Shown: positions 59,727 through 64,000 of the stretch, piece after piece | How positions within the stretch are numbered: the stretch's first letter is position 1 | Layout: every line of letters begins with the position of its first letter | Assembly (NCBI GenBank): GCA_035701825.1 | Contig: DASSRK010000147.1 | Span: 47,357-111,356, forward strand | Source of the DNA: CADEED01 sp035701825 | GTDB lineage: Bacteria > Pseudomonadota > Gammaproteobacteria > Steroidobacterales > Steroidobacteraceae | DNA length: 64,000 nt | Direction: 5' to 3' | Position numbers and translations under genes: made by a program | The notes under the pieces: model-generated | Database searches by the model: none | The model's input: only the letters and a program-made list of their open reading frames with translations | What the model was told of the DNA's origin: nothing

Positions 59727-59794
59727 GCGACGGGAGTTCGATCATCGCTCCCGTCGCTGTGCGGCGACAGGCCGTGGGGTGAACATCGCCCGGA

Positions 59795-61015
59795 ATGTTC
59801 AGCGCGACCAGGATGACGGGGGATTTCTGGCTTTGGCTGCGGCCCCACGTGGGACGCCACGTCAGCACCGTGCCTGCCGCACAGCTCTCGCGCACCATCG
59901 ACTTCGCGCGCATCGCACTGATCGTCGGACTGGTCTTCCTTCACTACGGCATGTTTCCGAATTTCCGCCTGAGCCCGTTCGGCGGAATGAGCATCACCGA
60001 GTACGAGGTGGCCACCTTCGTGAACAGCTTCCTGCTGTTCTTCTTCCTGAGCGTCGTACCGCTGCTCAGCATGATCTCGGGCTGGCTGTTCTTCTCGTTC
60101 TTCGATGCCGCGGATGCGGAGCCGGTCGCCGCGCTGTCGAGCCGCGTGCGCAAGCGCGTCGTGACGCTCTACCTGCCGCTGGTGCTCTGGAATTTCCTCT
60201 ACCTCGCGGTGCTGCTGATCGTGTTCGCCTGCTCGCCGCGCTACCCGGTTCTGCACGCGCTCAACATCGATTTTTCGCAGGCCGGGCCCAGGCAGTTCTT
60301 CAACGCGATCTTCGCGCTCGATCACCACCCGTTGGCGTTCCAGTTCTGGTTCGTGCGCGACTTGTTCCTGACCGTGCTGCTCAGCCCGATTCTCTGGGCA
60401 TTGCTGAAGTGGATGCCGTTCACCGCGGCCGTGGCGCTGGGCGCGGTCTGGTTGGTGAACTATGACCTCGAGATCTTCTTCCGCCCCGACGTGGTGTTCT
60501 TCTTCTACGTCGGCGGGCTGATCCGCTCGAAGCGGATCGACGTCGGCATCAGCGCGCAAGCCACGATCCTGTTCGTGGTGGCCTACGTGCTGATCGTGGT
60601 GGCGCGCGCGATGGCACCTTACGCCTTCGACGAGCCGACGCCGGTGCTGGGCGCGATGACCCGCGCGATGCGGCTGGTGGGGGTGATCGCGTGCTGGGGA
60701 TTGTTCCTGCGCCTGGCCGCCTCGGGCTGGGGCGGGAAGATCGCCCGCTGGGGTCCGTTCGCGTTCTTCCTGTACGCCACGCACTTCCCGCTGATCGCCG
60801 AGATCAAGCTGCTGCTGTGGAAGTGGCTGCCGGAGATCAACGATCTCTGGATGGTCATCCACTACCTGCTGAGCGTCCTGCTCACCATCGTCATCTGCCT
60901 GGGTGGCGGCGTGCTGTTGGGTCGGCATGCGCCCAATGCCTTCGCGTTGCTGAATGGAGGTCGATTGCCGGGAGCACGCCGCGCGCCCGGAACTCTGACG
61001 ACGCCCATGGTCTGA
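59795..61015 (+). CDS. Acyltransferase-3 family membrane protein
   Basis: This 406-residue protein has about ten membrane segments and the acyltransferase-3 layout: RTIDFARIALIVGLVFLHYGMF with the conserved His, and FQFWFVRDLFLTVLL with the F-x-x-R-D-L signature. FAFFLYATHFPLIAEIKLLLWK comes near the end. Such proteins O-acylate sugars of exopolysaccharide, lipopolysaccharide or osmoregulated glucans. ATG 59795 and ATG 59813 are both possible starts. It follows the GH95 gene by 68 nt on the same strand, but a functional link is not clear. Confidence 0.85.
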   Translation: MFSATRMTGDFWLWLRPHVGRHVSTVPAAQLSRTIDFARIALIVGLVFLHYGMFPNFRLSPFGGMSITEYEVATFVNSFLLFFFLSVVPLLSMISGWLFFSFFDAADAEPVAALSSRVRKRVVTLYLPLVLWNFLYLAVLLIVFACSPRYPVLHALNIDFSQAGPRQFFNAIFALDHHPLAFQFWFVRDLFLTVLLSPILWALLKWMPFTAAVALGAVWLVNYDLEIFFRPDVVFFFYVGGLIRSKRIDVGISAQATILFVVAYVLIVVARAMAPYAFDEPTPVLGAMTRAMRLVGVIACWGLFLRLAASGWGGKIARWGPFAFFLYATHFPLIAEIKLLLWKWLPEINDLWMVIHYLLSVLLTIVICLGGGVLLGRHAPNAFALLNGGRLPGARRAPGTLTTPMV

Positions 61016-61040
61016 CCGATTACGTGTCAGTATAGGGCGC

Positions 61041-61832
61041 ATGATGAACGAGAACTTCAAGTGGATCGCGGCCGCGGTCGCGGTAGTTGGATTGTCGATC
61101 GGCGCGGTCGTGTACTTCACCCGCGGCAGCACGCCCGAGAAGCCGCCGGCGCCGCCGCCCGTGGCGGAGAAGCCCGCCGAGCCCGAAGAGCCACCGGTCG
61201 AGCATCCGCTCGCCGAGGCCGATGACAACCAGGCCATGCCGTCGCTGAACGACAGCGACCTGCCGATGCAGATGGAGATCGAAGACCTGATCGGCCGCGA
61301 GGCGCTGGGCAAATACCTGGTGACCGACCAGATGATCCGGCACTTCGTCGTCACCCTCGACAACCTGCCGAACACCAAGGTGGCCGAGCGGCTCCGCCCG
61401 GTGAAGCCGGCGCCCGGAAGGTTCGTGACCAGCGGTCCGGAAGACGCGCCGGTGCTCGACCCGGCCAATTACGATCGCTACAAGCCGTTGGTGGAGCTGC
61501 TTCGCACCGTCGACAGCCAGCGGCTGGTGACGGTCTACACGCGCTACTACCCGCTGTTCCAGGAGGCCTACGAGAACCTCGGCCACCCGCCGAAGTACTT
61601 CAACGACCGCGTGATCCAGGTGATCGACCACCTGCTCGCGACGCCGGAGGTCAAAGGCCCGATCGCGCTGGCGCAGCCGAACATGCAGTTCGAATACGCC
61701 GATCCCAAGCTCGAGGCGCTGTCCGCCGGCCAGAAGGCGCTGATCCGCATGGGCAGCGACAACGCGGCGGCGGTCAAGTCGAAGCTCAGGGAACTGCGCC
61801 GCGAACTGGTGGCGCGGCAGGCGGCGAAGTAG
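61041..61832 (+). CDS. DUF3014 domain-containing membrane-anchored protein
   Basis: This 263-residue protein has one N-terminal membrane helix (WIAAAVAVVGLSIGAVVYF) and a Pro/Glu-rich linker (residues 34-60). The DUF3014 domain follows (SDLPMQMEIEDLIGREALGKYLVTDQMIRHFVVTLDNLPNTKVAERLRPVKPAPGRF; YDRYKPLVELLRTVDSQRLVTVYTRYYPLFQEAYENLGHP). The family is widespread in gammaproteobacteria and has no assigned function. Two ATGs three bases apart (61041, 61044) can serve as start. It is convergent with the SRPBCC gene. Confidence 0.9.
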   Translation: MMNENFKWIAAAVAVVGLSIGAVVYFTRGSTPEKPPAPPPVAEKPAEPEEPPVEHPLAEADDNQAMPSLNDSDLPMQMEIEDLIGREALGKYLVTDQMIRHFVVTLDNLPNTKVAERLRPVKPAPGRFVTSGPEDAPVLDPANYDRYKPLVELLRTVDSQRLVTVYTRYYPLFQEAYENLGHPPKYFNDRVIQVIDHLLATPEVKGPIALAQPNMQFEYADPKLEALSAGQKALIRMGSDNAAAVKSKLRELRRELVARQAAK

Positions 61833-61848
61833 CCGCGCCCGCCGCGCA

Positions 61849-62310
61849 CTAACAACCTTTCGGGTAGGGCTCGTCGAGCGCGGGCGCGCCGCTCTCCAGC
61901 AGCGACTTGAGGTTCGAGAGGATCTTCGGCCAGCCGCCCGAGACCGCGTCGACGAGCTTCGAGGGTTCGCGTTCGATGGAATGCGTGATCGACAGCTTCA
62001 CGGAGGAGCCGATCGGTTCGAGCTCCATCACGCAGCGCGAGTCGCCCTCTGCGGCGAGCTCGGGGCGCTTCACGTGCCGCCAGCGGATCACCAGGCGCTT
62101 CGGCGGGACGGCCTCGACGATCTCGCCCTCGTCGGTGACGCTGCCATCCGGCTGGACCATCTGCCACGACGAGCCCGATCGCCATTCGCTCCGGCAATGC
62201 GTGCCGAACCAGTATTGCTTCATGAATTCCGCATCGCTGGTCAGTGCCGACCAGAGTTTCTCGGGCGTGGTGCGGATGTAACTGACGTAGACGAACGTCG
62301 ATCTAGCCAT
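61849..62310 (-). CDS. SRPBCC/AHSA1 family protein
   Basis: This 153-residue START-like protein matches the AHSA1 group: FVYVSYIRTTPEKLWSALTSDAEFMKQYWFGTHCRSEWRSGSSW at the N terminus and SGGWPKILSNLKSLLESG at the C terminus. The fold binds hydrophobic ligands. It overlaps the ArsR-type regulator by 8 nt. ArsR + SRPBCC pairs are common in proteobacteria; the ligand is unknown. Confidence 0.92.
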   Translation of the reverse strand: MARSTFVYVSYIRTTPEKLWSALTSDAEFMKQYWFGTHCRSEWRSGSSWQMVQPDGSVTDEGEIVEAVPPKRLVIRWRHVKRPELAAEGDSRCVMELEPIGSSVKLSITHSIEREPSKLVDAVSGGWPKILSNLKSLLESGAPALDEPYPKGC

Positions 62311-62635
62311 GGTCTTTCTCCAGTCGTTTCTTCAGGTCCGCCACTGCCTTGAGGCGGGGCTTCTCGAACTTCGCGATCCAGCGCTCGTAGACCTGCTGCA
62401 GCGGCACAGGGTTGAGGAAATGCAGCTTCTCGCGGCCCCGCCACGCGGTGGCGACCAGGTTCGCGGCCTCGAGCTGGTTCAGGTGCTGGGTCACGCCCTG
62501 GCGCGACATGTCCAGGTATTCGCACAGCTCGCTCAGCGTGCGGCCGTCGTGGGCGTGCAGCACGTCCAGCAGCTTGCGCCGGCCCGGGTCGGCCAGGGCC
62601 TTGAACAGCAGGTCGGCGTCGCGCGGTTCCGCCAT
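62303..62635 (-). CDS. ArsR-type winged-helix regulator (SRPBCC-associated)
   Basis: This 110-residue regulator has the ArsR helix-turn-helix: LADPGRRKLLDVLHAHDGRTLSELCEYLDMSRQGVTQHLNQLEAANLVATAWRGREKLHFLNPVPL. It lacks the paired metal-binding Cys of ArsR/SmtB proteins (only one Cys, in SELCEYL), so it is not a metal sensor. It belongs to the subgroup paired with AHSA1 proteins. A clear operator lies just upstream at 62645-62687. Confidence 0.93.
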   Translation of the reverse strand: MAEPRDADLLFKALADPGRRKLLDVLHAHDGRTLSELCEYLDMSRQGVTQHLNQLEAANLVATAWRGREKLHFLNPVPLQQVYERWIAKFEKPRLKAVADLKKRLEKDHG

Positions 62636-62644
62636 GTCCTATAT

Positions 62645-62687
62645 GCAAGTGATTACTTGCCTGAATAATAGGCAAGCAAGTACTTGC
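62645..62687. promoter_or_regulatory. Double operator of the ArsR-SRPBCC operon
   Basis: Two palindromes with the same half-site lie just upstream of ATG 62635: GCAAGT-GATT-ACTTGC (62645-62660) and GCAAGTACTTGC (62676-62687). A further GCAAG half-site lies at 62672-62676. They sit in an AT-rich patch that probably holds the promoter. This arrangement strongly suggests autoregulation by the ArsR-type protein. Confidence 0.85.
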
Positions 62688-62825
62688 ATGTCAAGAGCTC
62701 AGCGGCCAAGCGTCGCGACGAATGCAGCAGCATCGCCAGCGCATAGCGTCGTCGATGTCGGTGCCGGTGTCGGTGTCGAAGATGACCGGCAGTCGTTGCG
62801 GGGTCGCTGCGGTCGCGACCGGACG

Positions 62826-63935
62826 CTACTTCCCGTTCCCAGCCGTCACCAGGTACACCGCGAACGTGCCCAGCCAGTGGCCACCTTCGTAGTGTTCGCC
62901 GGTCACGGCGGGCAGCGCCGCGTCGCGATGCCGCTGCGCGCTGGCACGCAGCGCCGCGAGCCGTGGATCCGTCGATGGCAGGGCGTGCGCAATGCCCTCG
63001 AGCATCCACGCGCGGCTCAGGTTGAGGCCGTCGAGATGCGCGAGCTTGGGATCGGAGCGATTGGTGACCACGCCCGGCGATAGCCACTCCCGGTCACCGC
63101 GCGTCGGGATCCCGGGCAGGAACGCGCCTAACCACCGCCCGAATGCCTTCTGGTCCAGGACTCGCCGCATGAAATCCGCTTCGGCCAGGCAGGGCGAGAG
63201 GAAGTCGTGGCCGGACGGTTCATAGCGCAGGGGACAGGCCGTGTCCCCGAGGTAGAACCGCGTCGCCGCGTCCCGTAGCGCGGTCTTCATCGGATCGTTG
63301 TCTGCCACCTGTGCCCAGTCCCACATGAGCCCGAACGAGAATGCGGTCTGGTCGTGCTCGCCGATGCGGATCGGGTAGTGAAGGTCCGGGAGCCAGGCGA
63401 GCACGCGCGCCGCCGCCTCCGCCTCGAGCGGTGCGATGTTGCCGGCCCACTCGCGCGCCTGCGCATCGTCCCAGCCGCGCAATTCGGCGGCGAGCTGCAG
63501 CAGCCAGGCGAGGCCATAGGGACGCTCGAAGGATGACCGGCCCGCGCCGCGCAGATAGTCCGCCTCGGCCTCGAGCTTCGCGCGCGTGAGGCTCCGGGCG
63601 AGCGCGCTGCGCGCCGCCGGCACGAAGGCCGCATCGGGAAACGCGCGGACCAGGCGCACCAGCAGCCAGTGGCCGTGGACCGCCGAGTGCCAGTCGTAGC
63701 AGCCATGGAAGGCCGGGTGCAGCTCGCGCGGCGGATGCACGTCGGCGTCGGAGTTCATCACGTGCGCGATCTTGTTCGGGTATTCCTGGTGCAGGCAGGC
63801 GAGCGCCAATGCGGCGAAGCGACCGGCGGCGGATGCGTCGAAGGCGGGGGGAACCGGTTCCCCAGCGGCACTGGCCGGCGCCGCGATCGCGCACGCCCCG
63901 ACACACATGCACATTGCAGGCAGGAAATTCTTCAC
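62826..63935 (-). CDS. DUF2891 domain-containing secreted protein
   Basis: This 369-residue protein has a signal peptide (VKNFLPAMCMCVGACAIAAPASA) when read from GTG 63935; another GTG at 63977 would add 14 residues. It matches DUF2891 with LHPAFHGCYDWHSAVHGHWLLVRLVRAFPDA, RPYGLAWLLQLAAELRGWDD, and HDFLSPCLAEADFMRRVL. The fold is an alpha/alpha barrel like that of some glycosidases and epimerases, with several conserved His and Asp. The activity of the family is not established. It is monocistronic in this window. Confidence 0.88.
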   Translation of the reverse strand: MKNFLPAMCMCVGACAIAAPASAAGEPVPPAFDASAAGRFAALALACLHQEYPNKIAHVMNSDADVHPPRELHPAFHGCYDWHSAVHGHWLLVRLVRAFPDAAFVPAARSALARSLTRAKLEAEADYLRGAGRSSFERPYGLAWLLQLAAELRGWDDAQAREWAGNIAPLEAEAAARVLAWLPDLHYPIRIGEHDQTAFSFGLMWDWAQVADNDPMKTALRDAATRFYLGDTACPLRYEPSGHDFLSPCLAEADFMRRVLDQKAFGRWLGAFLPGIPTRGDREWLSPGVVTNRSDPKLAHLDGLNLSRAWMLEGIAHALPSTDPRLAALRASAQRHRDAALPAVTGEHYEGGHWLGTFAVYLVTAGNGK

Positions 63936-64000
63936 GTCGCGCGTCCGGCCGATGGAGTTTGCGCGGGACAGTAACACGCGGGGTTGACAGCCGGGGTGGC

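Noticed and set aside
62688..62825. Small gene or repeat at the GTCGGTGTCGG-rich stretch
   Set aside because: Only a short imprecise GTCGGTG repeat is visible (about 62755-62780), and no credible reading frame has a ribosome binding site.

Overview
The window is GC-rich, densely coded DNA. It carries three large TonB-dependent receptors, two tryptophan-halogenase-like flavoproteins, SapC and cupin-like proteins, a TRAP transporter, and many secreted glycoside hydrolases and esterases. This set suggests a free-living, nutrient-scavenging gammaproteobacterium of the Steroidobacter/Nevskiales/Xanthomonadales kind. That placement is inferred from gene content only; there is no rRNA gene here. I see no tRNA, rRNA, CRISPR array, insertion sequence or phage gene.

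Region A (1-18223) looks like uptake and catabolism of an unknown carboxylate or ester. Secreted hydrolases (tannase-like, alpha/beta hydrolase, CocE/NonD-type) lie next to a long minus-strand transcription unit, CapA-like > TRAP DctQ > DctM > dehydratase-like subunit > two-domain CoA-transferase > second dehydratase-like subunit > lipoprotein TRAP receptor > CoA-transferase > CocE-type hydrolase. Most junctions overlap by 4 nt. A MarR regulator and a divergent TonB receptor sit at its head. The same unusual sequence motif, in the same orientation relative to the downstream gene, precedes both the receptor and the catabolic unit. The proposed flow is outer membrane (TonB receptor), inner membrane (TRAP), CoA thioester formation, then radical dehydration or reduction.

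Region B (18236-30098) holds a cupin-like gene, a second TonB receptor, a strong intergenic hairpin, a flavin-dependent halogenase and SapC. This association recurs in proteobacteria but its purpose is unclear. A convergent operon follows for arabinan/galactan breakdown (zinc dehydrogenase, GH27 with NPCBM, GH43 with ricin-type domain, small secreted protein).

Region C (30145-42972) is mixed: an AraC/GyrI regulator with a DUF6265 protein, a HEAT-repeat membrane protein, a modular CE4 deacetylase with poly-Ser linker and CBM60-like module under a LacI-type operator, a lipoprotein, a ClC channel with a divergent MarR and a shared palindrome, a Tat-exported molybdopterin oxidoreductase, a DUF488 protein, a second GH43, an acetylxylan-esterase-like hydrolase and an aldehyde dehydrogenase.

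Region D (42986-59726) has a large S8 protease, an IclR regulator, an operon of gluconolactonase, halogenase and CE1-like esterase behind a third TonB receptor and its terminator, a divergent GH51 arabinofuranosidase, a LysR regulator and a GH95 fucosidase/galactosidase that seems to start at CTG. Region E (59795-end) holds an acyltransferase-3 membrane protein, a DUF3014 protein, an ArsR/SRPBCC pair with a clear operator and a DUF2891 protein.

Together B to D read as a hemicellulose/pectin side-chain (arabinose, galactose, xylose, fucose, acetyl, feruloyl) utilisation region with halogenases embedded in it.
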